Origin: Leptolyngbya sp. FACHB-60
Lineage (GTDB): Bacteria; Cyanobacteriota; Cyanobacteriia; Phormidesmidales; Phormidesmidaceae
NCBI RefSeq assembly: GCF_014695775.1
Contig: NZ_JACJOX010000045.1
Coordinates: 1 to 64,000, forward strand
Length of the DNA: 64,000 nt
Direction: 5' to 3'
In this document: piece after piece, positions 29,045-37,180 of the stretch
Layout of the letters: every line of letters starts with the position of its first letter
Numbering within the stretch: position 1 is the stretch's first letter
Translations under genes and position numbers: made by a program
Notes under the pieces: generated by a model
Database searches by the model: none
Told to the model about the DNA's origin: nothing
What the model saw: only the letters and a program-made list of their open reading frames with translations

Positions 29045-30370
29045 ATGATAGGCCGTGGCGAGAGTGGAGAATGCAGGGTGAACCAAGTTTTACGCGTTAA
29101 CCGGGCTACGGTGCTGGTACTGAGGCCAGAGCCGCCGGGGCAGTTGGCTGCCAACGAGCAGGTGGCGATCGCCGCTGGCAGCGTCTATCCGCTGCAATCG
29201 TATGCCTACGCCGACATTAACGGCGGGTTTAACGGCCACATTAAAGTGGCCTTTCGCGACAGCGCCCCCGGTGGGTTTAATACCTGGTTTGTGCCCAGTC
29301 GCGATACCCAGGTAGAGTCTGATGGCGTTGTGGTCTACCCCCACGAAGACCAAGAGGGCATGCCCGTTCTGTGGATTAACACTGGCACCCTGCTCAAGCG
29401 TCGCCCCCTCGACTCGGGGCTGCTCAACCCCAACGAAACCGTAGCTGTGTCTCGGGGCCAATCCTATAACCTGCACTCCTACGCCTTTGCCGACAGCCAG
29501 GGCAACTTTAACAACCACATTAAAATTGCTATCCGCAACCCCGAAGACTTTGTCAATGGGCTGAGCACCTGGTTTGTGTATACTCCCCACGCCTTTATCA
29601 CCCTCGATAATGATGTGGTGTTTCCGCGCCCAGACCCCAATGCCTTTGTGCTGCGGGTGACCCAAAACACCCTATTCAAACGTCGCCCGGTCGACAGTGG
29701 CCAACTGGCCTCAAACGAGCAGGTCGCGGCCTCTCCGGGCACAACGATCGTGCTCAGCAGTTACGCCTTTGCCAATGCTCAAGGGTCATTTAATGGCCAT
29801 ATTCGCTTTGCCATCAAATATGTCAAAGACGATATCAACGGGCTCAATACTTGGTATGTGTTCCAGGCCCATGCGCGGGTCGAGCGGGCCGGAGTGGTCG
29901 TATATCCGACTCCGACTGCACCGCCATCGCCACCGCCTCAGTACGTGGGCCGTCCCTTTCGCCTGCCGGGCAACACGTCTACGTTCTACACCGACCAGCC
30001 GATCATTCCTGGCGGTAGCTTTACCTGGGGCGAAGCCACGCGGGAGGCCACGCGCATTCCTGAAACCCAGGCGATCGTTGACAACATTATTGGTCTAGCT
30101 CGGGCACTTCAGGGCGCGCGCGATCGCCTCGACCGCTCCTTTCAAATTACCTCTTGGTATCGGCCACCCGCAGTGAATGCAGCGGTGGGAGGGGCTTCTC
30201 GGAGCCAGCATTTGTATGGCCGCGCCGCCGACATTCAGGTGCAGGGGCTCAGCGGTCGCCAGGTAGCCAACGCGCTGATGCTGAGCTGGCCTGGGGGCAT
30301 GGGCATCTATGGCAATATCCCCAACATCATTCACCTCGATACTGGCCCCAAACGCACCTGGGGTTTTTAG
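29045..30370 (+). CDS. Triple-repeat protein with C-terminal M15 peptidase domain
   Basis: This 441-residue protein has three copies of a module of about 90 residues, each with a NE.VA..G..Y.L.SYA(F/Y)A core, F(N)GHI...I and a TWFV or TWYV close. A proline-rich linker (about 295) leads to a peptidase M15-type domain with SRSQHLYGRAADIQV (zinc His and Asp) and IIHLDTG (second His). M15 enzymes are D-Ala-D-Ala carboxypeptidases/endopeptidases of peptidoglycan. No signal peptide is visible, which is odd for a wall enzyme. A GTG at 29078 is an alternative start. The repeat module is not one I can name. Confidence 0.8.
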   Translation: MIGRGESGECRVNQVLRVNRATVLVLRPEPPGQLAANEQVAIAAGSVYPLQSYAYADINGGFNGHIKVAFRDSAPGGFNTWFVPSRDTQVESDGVVVYPHEDQEGMPVLWINTGTLLKRRPLDSGLLNPNETVAVSRGQSYNLHSYAFADSQGNFNNHIKIAIRNPEDFVNGLSTWFVYTPHAFITLDNDVVFPRPDPNAFVLRVTQNTLFKRRPVDSGQLASNEQVAASPGTTIVLSSYAFANAQGSFNGHIRFAIKYVKDDINGLNTWYVFQAHARVERAGVVVYPTPTAPPSPPPQYVGRPFRLPGNTSTFYTDQPIIPGGSFTWGEATREATRIPETQAIVDNIIGLARALQGARDRLDRSFQITSWYRPPAVNAAVGGASRSQHLYGRAADIQVQGLSGRQVANALMLSWPGGMGIYGNIPNIIHLDTGPKRTWGF

Positions 30371-30530
30371 AGCTAGTGCTTGACTAGGCTGATTGCGACG
30401 GCTCTAAAGCCCAGGATTCAGGGTTTAAGGTGTCCGGTTCTAAGGTAGGTCATGCGCCTTGTACCTTGCACCTGACACCTTGCCTCCCTACTAATCTGTC
30501 ACCTTTGTCTTGGCGAACTACTCGTCAACG

Positions 30531-30902
30531 TTAGCTTGTGCCACCTCTGGGTTGTGATGAGGGTAGGTGTCGCTCAATGCTCCAATAGCTGATTAGCCGT
30601 GCTACTAGCAGCCAAGCATTAATCACCACCAGTAACGGTCTCAGCCCCAACCCCACAGACACCGTCAGTGGTTTAACGAGTAGATGCAATAGGAGAATCC
30701 CGAGCATTAAAAGGGCATTAAAGGCTAATAGCGATCGCCAGTAGTTCACCGGCCGACCCGGCTTGCGATACCAGGGCTGTTGGGCAGCGTAGGCGGCATA
30801 GCAGGACGTATGCAGGGGTTCAAGGGTGCGCCCTACTACGGCCAACGTCTGTCGTGAGTGAATCGACCGGCCACAGTGTTTGCAGAGAACGTGATGCGCC
30901 AT
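30531..30902 (-). CDS. Small zinc-ribbon protein with two membrane helices
   Basis: From ATG 30902 this is a 123-residue protein. Its start is fixed by a GGGAGGT ribosome-binding site directly upstream; the longer frame to 31430 only overlaps the opposite-strand gene. The N-terminus HHVLCKHCGRSIHSRQTL plus a downstream HTSC resembles a zinc-binding knuckle. Two hydrophobic helices follow (about residues 58-78 and 82-105). Family not recognised. It may sense or anchor something at the membrane. Confidence 0.6.
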   Translation of the reverse strand: MAHHVLCKHCGRSIHSRQTLAVVGRTLEPLHTSCYAAYAAQQPWYRKPGRPVNYWRSLLAFNALLMLGILLLHLLVKPLTVSVGLGLRPLLVVINAWLLVARLISYWSIERHLPSSQPRGGTS

Positions 30903-31034
30903 ACTGACCTCCCATGGGAGCCTTATCCGTAGTCCATATTGCCCGGAGCTGTGGCTGGAATGGATAGGCATCTGCAACGGATTGCGATCGCTGGTTATGA
31001 TAAAAGCGATTAAATTGAATTTTGCTAGATTGCC

Positions 31035-31286
31035 ATGCCTCAGTCCAAACATACCCAGGCTCATCTGTCGCGTACGGTGCCCAAGGATCAGTCTGAGTTT
31101 TTCAAAAAGCGCACCCGCGACTCGATGGAATACTACATGGGGGCCAAGCTGCTGGAAGTAGGGATAAACCCCAAAAATACCGTCTACCGCTGGAAATCGG
31201 AGATTAAAGGTAGCCAGGAAGAGATTACTATCAGCGCCTACTGGGGCGACTCGCGCGAAAAGCTGGAGGCTGAAGAAAACGCCTAA
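31035..31286 (+). CDS. Small basic conserved-type hypothetical protein
   Basis: This 83-residue, highly charged protein starts at ATG 31035 (MPQSKHTQAHLS) and contains FFKKRTRDSMEYYMGAKLLE. It has no membrane segment. It resembles small conserved cyanobacterial proteins, but I cannot name it. It is convergent with rsmB, whose stop is 9 bases away. Confidence 0.6.
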   Translation: MPQSKHTQAHLSRTVPKDQSEFFKKRTRDSMEYYMGAKLLEVGINPKNTVYRWKSEIKGSQEEITISAYWGDSREKLEAEENA

Positions 31287-31294
31287 GGCTACAG

Positions 31295-32698
31295 CTAGGG
31301 GGCCGATCGCTTCATCAGCTTCACCATAAAGAAGCCGTCCATGTTGTGACGCTGGGGCCAAAGCCGCACCCAGCCCTGGGGAGCCACCTCTAGCCCCTGG
31401 CCAAATTCCGTGGCAGGAGGCTGAATACACCAGTCGGGATGAGCATGACAGAAAGCGTCAATCACCGCTTCATTTTCGGCGGGGTGCAGGGTGCAGGTGG
31501 CATAGACTAGGGTGCCACCGGGTTTGACGCAGCGGGCGGCTTCGGCCAGCAGGGCACTTTGCAGTTCAGCAAGGGTGGCAATGCTGTCTGGATTCTGCCG
31601 CCAGCGGGCATCGGCGTGGCGGTGTAGGGTGCCCAGCCCTGAGCAGGGAGCATCGACCAAGACCCGGTCGGCCTGGCCATGAAACTGAGCTAAGTCAGTG
31701 CTATCGCCCGCGTGGATGTGCAGGTTGGTGAGGCCCAGCCGAGTGGCGTTGGCGGTAATTTTTTTGAGGCGGGAGGGGGCGCGATCGCAGGCCCACACCT
31801 TGCCACCTTCCCCCACTATCTCTGCTATCTGCGTGGCCTTGCCCCCCGGTGCCGCACAGACATCTAGCACCGTCTCTCCGGGCTGCGGATCGAGCAGCAG
31901 CCCCACCAGCTGGGCACTGGCATCCTGCACGCTCCACCAGCCTGATTCGTAGCCAGGCAGGTTGGTGAGTGCCCCCTGGTGGTTTACCAGGCGCAGCCCC
32001 CAGGGAACCCCGGCGATCGGTTCGATCGCAATATCTGCGGCGGCAAAGGCAATCTTCAACGCTTCGACCGTGGCCTGCTGGCGGTTGACCCGCAGGTCGA
32101 TAGAGGGCACCTGGTTGAACCACTGGCAGAGCCGGTCGGTTTCCTCAAGGCCGATTTGGTCGAGCCACAGAGCCACCAGCCAGTCGGGGTAGCTATGGCG
32201 TATTCCTAAGGCAGTCACGGGTTGATCAGGTAGCCGTAGAGGATCTGTGTCCTGTTCGGATTGACGGATGTACTGGCGCAGCAGGCCATTTACTACCCCA
32301 GAAAGCTTACCTAACCCGTTCGCCTTGGCCAAATCAACGCTGGTATTCACCGCCGCCGAGTCGGGCACGGCGGTTAAATAGCGCAATTGATAAAGCCCCA
32401 GGTGCAGCACGAGGCGCAGCACCGGAGGCTGTTTATCCGCAGGGCGAGTGCCCAGTTGATCGATGAGAGCGTCTAGGGTGCGCTGGCGGCGAACGGTGCC
32501 ATAGACCAGCTCGGTGGCAAAGGCGCGTTCTGCGGAGCGTTCTCCTAGGGAATCGCTTTCGCCCAACTTAATCTGACTCAGCGTACGGTGCAGCGCTACA
32601 TCGGCGTAGGCCCCAGCCTGCACCTGAAGCAGCACATTCAAGGCCAATTGCCGTGCCCCAGCAGGTGCAGCAGCCCGAGTAGTCACGATTTTAGCCAA
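31295..32698 (-). CDS. rsmB: 16S rRNA (cytosine(967)-C(5))-methyltransferase
   Basis: RsmB methylates C967 of 16S rRNA using SAM. The N-terminal NusB-like RNA-binding domain (ALNVLLQVQAGAYADVALHR) is followed by a Rossmann domain with DVCAAPGGKATQIA, the DAPCSGLGTLHR catalytic-Cys motif and ATCTLHP with the second Cys. An in-frame ATG at 32758 would overlap the neighbouring small gene by 59 bases; I prefer TTG 32698, directly after that gene's stop. It is 467 residues. The order small membrane gene, then rsmB downstream suggests a shared transcript from petN. Confidence 0.92.
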   Translation of the reverse strand: MAKIVTTRAAAPAGARQLALNVLLQVQAGAYADVALHRTLSQIKLGESDSLGERSAERAFATELVYGTVRRQRTLDALIDQLGTRPADKQPPVLRLVLHLGLYQLRYLTAVPDSAAVNTSVDLAKANGLGKLSGVVNGLLRQYIRQSEQDTDPLRLPDQPVTALGIRHSYPDWLVALWLDQIGLEETDRLCQWFNQVPSIDLRVNRQQATVEALKIAFAAADIAIEPIAGVPWGLRLVNHQGALTNLPGYESGWWSVQDASAQLVGLLLDPQPGETVLDVCAAPGGKATQIAEIVGEGGKVWACDRAPSRLKKITANATRLGLTNLHIHAGDSTDLAQFHGQADRVLVDAPCSGLGTLHRHADARWRQNPDSIATLAELQSALLAEAARCVKPGGTLVYATCTLHPAENEAVIDAFCHAHPDWCIQPPATEFGQGLEVAPQGWVRLWPQRHNMDGFFMVKLMKRSAP

Positions 32699-32699
32699 G

Positions 32700-32888
32700 C
32701 TAAGATTTTGCGCGCCGCTTAGAGGTCTGCGAATCGCGCTTGGCGGTCTGCTGGTCATTCTTGCGGCGGCGGCGATCGCGCCAATCGGCGGCGGTTAAAT
32801 AGGCCACGCCGCCGGTCACAACAACCATTAGCACCAGGGCAATGGTGGCCAAAATACTAAAGGCTTGGGCTTGTACAGTTGCTTCCAT
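32700..32888 (-). CDS. Small single-span membrane protein downstream of petN
   Basis: This 62-residue protein has one membrane helix (about residues 9-31, SILATIALVLMVVVTGGVAY) and a very basic C-terminus (DRRRRKN and SKRRAKS). It lies 17 bases after petN and stops just before rsmB, so it is probably part of the same transcript. Small single-helix proteins beside photosynthetic genes can be subunits or assembly factors; no such role is proved. I do not recognise a named family. Confidence 0.6.
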   Translation of the reverse strand: MEATVQAQAFSILATIALVLMVVVTGGVAYLTAADWRDRRRRKNDQQTAKRDSQTSKRRAKS

Positions 32889-32905
32889 AGCTATAGACGT
32901 TGGGT

Positions 32906-32995
32906 TTAGAAACCGTTGCGACCCCAGATCACCATCGACAACGAAAAGGTAAAGACGACCAGTAGCGAAACCCAGCCGAATGACAAGATATCCAT
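32906..32995 (-). CDS. petN: Cytochrome b6f complex subunit PetN
   Basis: This 29-residue thylakoid membrane peptide, MDILSFGWVSLLVVFTFSLS then MVIWGRNGF, matches the near-universal PetN signature (MDI.S..W, VFTFSL.LV.WGR.G). PetN stabilises the dimeric cytochrome b6f complex, linking photosystems II and I. The ATG at 32995 gives the exact family length. A weak extended -10-like element (TATGATAAAAAT) lies 45-60 bases upstream. It is easily missed by gene callers because of its size. Confidence 0.9.
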   Translation of the reverse strand: MDILSFGWVSLLVVFTFSLSMVIWGRNGF

Positions 32996-33120
32996 AGGTG
33001 TTTTCTTAAGACTCAAAACAACACAGCTATTTTTATCATAATGCCACGGTGTTTCCCCGCTTAAACGTCTTGCTGCTCTAATTGCTGCTTTAAGGGGCAA
33101 GATTTTTGGTGGAAACTCGC

Positions 33121-34158
33121 CTACAGACCCATCAGACAGCACAGCTTATAGACGGCCCGAGCGCCCACATTGCCGTCCCATTCGCCGTCGCCCACTTCAC
33201 AGAGGTCAAAGCCAACAATCTGCCGCCCGCTGCGCACCACCTGGCGCAGCAGGCAAAATACCTCTTCCAGTTCTAGTCCGCCGGGGACGGGGGTGCCGGT
33301 GCTGGGGCAGAGCTTGGGGTCGAGGCCATCGGCATCGAAGCTGACGTAGACTTTCTCCGGCAGTGCCGCCACAATCGCCTCGCACTGCTGCATCCAGGGT
33401 ATGCCCCGATAGGTATTTTCTTTCACCACCGAGTCGTAGTGGGTGATGACGCGCCCTCCTGACTGTTTGATCAGCGTCACTTCGTCGTGGCACAGGTCGC
33501 GAATGCCCACCTGCACTAGCCTGGAGATCTGGGGCAGCTCTAGCAAGTTGTACATGATTGACGCGTGGGAGTAGCGAAAGCCCTGATAGGCCCGGCGTAG
33601 ATCGGCGTGGGCGTCGATGTGCAGCACGCCAAAGTCAGGGTGGCGCTCGGCCAGAGCTTGTAGATAGCCCAGCGGCACACTGTGGTCGCCGCCAATCACC
33701 CCCACTCGCTTGCCCTGATCGAGAGCGTCGCCGCTCTGAGCATAGAGCCAGCCGGACATCTGCTCACAGGCGTAGTTGACGTTGTCGAGGTCGGTTTGCA
33801 GCAAGGGTTGAGTGGCGATCGCCACGCCCTCCTCCGTTGCCTGAATGACACGATTCGCCGCTTCTCGCACCTGTTGACTGAGCTTGAGCAGATGCTGGGG
33901 AATCGGCGGCATATAGATTCCCTGACGCCAGCCTTCGGGATTGTCGCGATCGTATAGATCGAGCTGGGGAGAGGCTTCTAGCACCCGCTGGGGCCCCTGG
34001 GCAGTGCCCTGGTGGTACGACACCGTCACTTCCCAGGGCACGCCAAAGATGACGATGCCCGCTGTGTCGTAGTCACAGGGCAGGCCGTAAAGGTTGCCGT
34101 TGTCGAGGCCGACACCACTGGGGTCAAAGGTTTGCAGATTGGCGGTTGAGGTAGTCAT
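33121..34158 (-). CDS. speB: Ureohydrolase, agmatinase family
   Basis: This 345-residue enzyme is of the arginase/agmatinase fold with metal-binding GGDHSVPLG, IDAHADLR and FDADGLDPKLCPSTGTP. The likely reaction is agmatine to putrescine plus urea, which would feed the SpeD-SpeE fusion upstream. It is longer than typical agmatinases (about 300 residues), with N-terminal PSGVGLDNGNLYG. Some cyanobacterial members of this family hydrolyse guanidine instead, so the substrate is not certain. The HEPN/MNT pair separates it from the fusion. Confidence 0.75.
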   Translation of the reverse strand: MTTSTANLQTFDPSGVGLDNGNLYGLPCDYDTAGIVIFGVPWEVTVSYHQGTAQGPQRVLEASPQLDLYDRDNPEGWRQGIYMPPIPQHLLKLSQQVREAANRVIQATEEGVAIATQPLLQTDLDNVNYACEQMSGWLYAQSGDALDQGKRVGVIGGDHSVPLGYLQALAERHPDFGVLHIDAHADLRRAYQGFRYSHASIMYNLLELPQISRLVQVGIRDLCHDEVTLIKQSGGRVITHYDSVVKENTYRGIPWMQQCEAIVAALPEKVYVSFDADGLDPKLCPSTGTPVPGGLELEEVFCLLRQVVRSGRQIVGFDLCEVGDGEWDGNVGARAVYKLCCLMGL

Positions 34159-34209
34159 GGCGAGTTGAATGTTGCTTGGTTTTCGGGCCTGTCTAACGTT
34201 TGGGTTAGC

Positions 34210-34548
34210 TCAATTTTCTGGAGGAATATGTAATGTCAGCTCTGCAATCAAAGGCGGGATTTCAGCTTGAACCACGTTCCAGACAACGCTGAGATCAATA
34301 TCGTCATAACTATGTACCAGACGGTTTCGCATACCGTTTATTTCTGGCCAGGCGATGTTGGGTAATGCCTGCCGAGTAGAGTCTGAAACCCGCCTTGCAG
34401 CTTCAGCAATCACTAGTATGCGACGGATAACAGCGTCTTGAAGCTGAATATCTTTAGCAAACTCGGACTCAGAACATTGCTTTGTATAGGCGGTAATTAG
34501 CTCTGCCGATTGCAACATATCAAGCAGGAATTGAAGATCCCGTTGCAT
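34210..34548 (-). CDS. hepT: HEPN-domain RNase toxin (HepT-like)
   Basis: This 112-residue helical protein carries the HEPN catalytic motif RNRLVHSYDDI (R-phi-X4-H). In HepT/MntA systems the HEPN protein is an RNase toxin and the nucleotidyltransferase partner is the antitoxin that AMPylates it. The motif looks intact. It overlaps the MNT gene by 29 bases and lies downstream of it. Confidence 0.85.
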   Translation of the reverse strand: MQRDLQFLLDMLQSAELITAYTKQCSESEFAKDIQLQDAVIRRILVIAEAARRVSDSTRQALPNIAWPEINGMRNRLVHSYDDIDLSVVWNVVQAEIPPLIAELTLHIPPEN

Positions 34549-34918
34549 AGATTACCTGGGCAGAGGAAAAGATTTCGTGACGGCGCAGGTAGTTAAGACT
34601 GGTTTCAACGCCTTGACGAGTGATCAGATCCACCTCTCGGCAAAACAAAACCTTTAGTTCTTCTTCCATTTGGTCGAGGGTGCGAAAGGTTGGATGGGCT
34701 TCTGAATGAAACTGCACCATCACATCCACATCGCTGCTGCCATCGTGAAAGTCATCGCGCAGAGCAGAGCCAAACAGAGAAAATTCTATGACTTGCCAAC
34801 GATCGCAAAAATCAGCAATTTGATCTATTGGTACTTCGATCTGAGCAACAGCCACGCTAGCTTGACCTAAGAACGGCAACCCACACTGCTCTGTAGAAAG
34901 GAGATAGGATATCAGCAA
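34520..34918 (-). CDS. mntA: MNT nucleotidyltransferase antitoxin (MntA-like)
   Basis: This 132-residue protein has the minimal nucleotidyltransferase signature FSLFGSALRDDF followed by SDVDVMV, plus a third acidic site in REVDLIT. Its first 30 residues are not clearly part of the domain, and an internal GTG could be the real start. It precedes hepT with a 29-base overlap, typical of a coupled pair. It is likely a toxin-neutralising AMP transferase. The pair splits two polyamine genes. Confidence 0.83.
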   Translation of the reverse strand: MLISYLLSTEQCGLPFLGQASVAVAQIEVPIDQIADFCDRWQVIEFSLFGSALRDDFHDGSSDVDVMVQFHSEAHPTFRTLDQMEEELKVLFCREVDLITRQGVETSLNYLRRHEIFSSAQVIYATGSSIPA

Positions 34919-34950
34919 AGAATGCTTCTCCTATCTCCTAGTTTATTGCG

Positions 34951-36234
34951 TTAAGCCTTCAGCATGTTTTGCACAAAGGTGGGCAGCGCAAAGGCGGCCT
35001 GGTGCATGCCCACGTTGTAGTACTGCAAGCCATGCTCAGCGGCAAAGGCTTCAGAGCTCGCCGCATCCATGCCCTGGATCGGGTGGGTCGCGCCCTTGGT
35101 GGCGTAGTTAAAGCTCCACATGCCCGTCGGGTAGGTGGGAATAAACGCCAGATAGCAGTGCACGTTGTCGTCGCCAAAAATGCCCTTGAGACAGTGGTGA
35201 ATGTCTACAAAGGCGTGCTGGTTAAATCGGGGCGACTCGCTTTGGGCCGTGATCGCCCCACCGGGCTTAAGAATACGATGCACTTGCTGATAAAACGCGG
35301 TGCTAAATAGCCCCTCCGAAGGCCCTACGGGGTCAGAGGAGTCGATCACAATCAGGTCGTAGCTGGCATCGAGGGCATTGGCCACAAAGGCGATGCCGTC
35401 CTCAATACGCAGATCGAGCTTGGGGTCTTCGAGCGCCCCCGAGAGAGAGGGCAAAAACTCCTTCGAGGCCCGCACTACAGCTTCGTCGATTTCGACCATA
35501 GTGACTTTCTCGACCTGGGGATGGCGCAAGATTTCGCGCACGCTGCCGCCGTCGCCACCGCCGATGACCAGCACATCTTTAAAGGCCGGATTCAGCAGCA
35601 TCGGCACGTGGATGATCATCTCGTGGTAAGCATTTTCATCCTTTTCGCTGCACATCACCATGTTGTCGATGGTGAGCATTTTGCCGTAGGCAAAGGTGTC
35701 AAAAATCTCGACGGTTTGGTAAGGCGATTTCTCGCGAAAGACGCGATCGCCCTTATGGCGAATCGACAGGGCAATGTCGTCGTTTTTGTCGGTAAACCAG
35801 ACGCTGCGGCTCTGTTTGGGGGTGATCAGCCGATTGGTGACTTCATCGCGCAGTTCGCCCAGGTCAACGTCGATGCGCTCCAGCAGCTCCAGTTGGCCCC
35901 GGTTCATCTCTAGGGCCGAGCCATAGTCAGCCTTAAAGGCAACCTTGAGCTTGTCAAACGAAATCCAGGGGTTAACGGTGTCACCGCAGGTAAACAGATC
36001 GACCGCCGCGTAGCGGTACTCAGGCCAGGTGTGAATGGCCAGGTGACTTTCTTGAATCACCACTACCCCCGACACCCCAAAGGGCGAAAAGTGGTGAAAC
36101 ACCGAGCTAATTACTGTGGCTCCGGCATCGGCGGCGGCCCCCACCATGCTGCTTTCAATCAGCGGTACGTCGTTGAGAATGTCTGACGAGCAGCCAAAGA
36201 ACTCAACCAAAATATGTCGTCCGAGCGAATTCAT
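34951..36234 (-). CDS. speD-speE: Fused S-adenosylmethionine decarboxylase - spermidine synthase
   Basis: This 427-residue protein joins two usually separate polyamine enzymes. Residues 1-115 are SpeD: the self-cleavage serine is in IQESHLAIHTWPEY (processing before Ser forms the pyruvoyl group), and DLFTCGD supplies the catalytic Cys. Residues about 145-427 are a spermidine synthase: GGGDGGSVREIL binds decarboxylated SAM, followed by MVEIDEAVV and DSSDPVGPSEGLF. The fusion would make decarboxylated SAM and use it at once to aminopropylate putrescine. AAGGGGGAAAAGG upstream of ATG 36234 serves as ribosome-binding site. Neighbours hepT/mntA then a ureohydrolase lie downstream on the same strand. 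Confidence 0.93.
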   Translation of the reverse strand: MNSLGRHILVEFFGCSSDILNDVPLIESSMVGAAADAGATVISSVFHHFSPFGVSGVVVIQESHLAIHTWPEYRYAAVDLFTCGDTVNPWISFDKLKVAFKADYGSALEMNRGQLELLERIDVDLGELRDEVTNRLITPKQSRSVWFTDKNDDIALSIRHKGDRVFREKSPYQTVEIFDTFAYGKMLTIDNMVMCSEKDENAYHEMIIHVPMLLNPAFKDVLVIGGGDGGSVREILRHPQVEKVTMVEIDEAVVRASKEFLPSLSGALEDPKLDLRIEDGIAFVANALDASYDLIVIDSSDPVGPSEGLFSTAFYQQVHRILKPGGAITAQSESPRFNQHAFVDIHHCLKGIFGDDNVHCYLAFIPTYPTGMWSFNYATKGATHPIQGMDAASSEAFAAEHGLQYYNVGMHQAAFALPTFVQNMLKA

Positions 36235-36461
36235 GCGCCCTTTTCCCCCTTAGAGTTGGCCCAAATTAAAGATCGACTACTGTATCACTGTTTCAGAGTC
36301 TATATTCCCTAGGGCAGTGCAACGCGCTGCCTTAGGGATCTTGTAATGGTGTAGACCCCCAGGGGCATTTTTGCATGTAGGGCAGATCACACTGGGGCTA
36401 GGACAGTGGGCTAGGGGGCAACGGCGCGATGGTCAAAGATCGGCTCAAAGGGCGATCGCAC

Positions 36462-37013
36462 CTAAGACTTAGCCTGCAACTCATCCAGCGCTGCCAACAC
36501 CTCTTGGCTGTGAATCACGGGCTGCACCCCCAAAAAGCGAGCCTGCATCGTGCCGTCAGGGCCAATGATGTAGGTGTGCCGCATCGACATTGCCCCCAGC
36601 CACGAGCCGTAGGCTTTACTCACCGCCCCTTTTGGGTCAGATAGCAGCGGAAACTCTAACCCCTCCGAATCGCAGAATTCGGCGTGGGACTCGACACTGT
36701 CGGCGCTGATACCAACGATCTGAGCATTGCGGGCTTTGTACTCAGCAATGTCGCGCTCAAACCGTTGGGCCTCAATCGTACAGCCCGACGTAAAATCGCG
36801 CGGGTAAAAATACAGCACCACCCACTGATTGCGAAAATCAGCCAGAGCAATTTCTCCATCGCCAGCGTTAGTCGGCAGCTTGAACTCAGGGGCCAGTTCC
36901 CCAATCGGGATCTGGGTACCCCCCAGGGCCAGGGCTGGGGCTGGCGATATCATCCAGCCCAGCCAGGCGAGGCAAAGACCCAGAGCAGCCCGCAGCAAAC
37001 GACGGCGATTCAT
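36462..37013 (-). CDS. Exported PrxQ/BCP-type peroxiredoxin lacking the usual resolving Cys
   Basis: This 183-residue thioredoxin-fold peroxidase has an N-terminal signal-like segment with twin Arg (MNRRRLLRAALGLC ending in AALA-type ALALGG near 31), so it probably works outside the cytoplasm or in the thylakoid lumen. The peroxidatic Cys is in PRDFTSGCTIEAQRF. In PrxQ a second Cys normally lies five residues later; here that site is Gln. Another Cys occurs in EFCDSEG and could resolve alternatively. It reduces hydroperoxides using thiols. Confidence 0.85.
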   Translation of the reverse strand: MNRRRLLRAALGLCLAWLGWMISPAPALALGGTQIPIGELAPEFKLPTNAGDGEIALADFRNQWVVLYFYPRDFTSGCTIEAQRFERDIAEYKARNAQIVGISADSVESHAEFCDSEGLEFPLLSDPKGAVSKAYGSWLGAMSMRHTYIIGPDGTMQARFLGVQPVIHSQEVLAALDELQAKS

Positions 37014-37180
37014 AGAGAATTGATCCTGTGAAATAGGGGGCGTTAAGAAAAGGGGACGTAGGCGAAATCTGGCTTTAGACCATCCGATCGTTAGAGATTT
37101 CTGAAGACTTCTTTACCAAAGTTTACAATATTGCTGTCCTCTCCTAGGCCAGCCGCCGCTCTCTTCAAGGAACCTTTACG

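Noticed and set aside
30903..31430. Upstream extension of the zinc-ribbon membrane gene
   Set aside because: It runs antisense through the 31035-31286 gene and into rsmB, and a strong GGGAGGT site sets the real start at 30902.
32699..32758. Longer N-terminus of RsmB
   Set aside because: It overlaps the small membrane gene by 59 bases, and the family domain begins after the later start.
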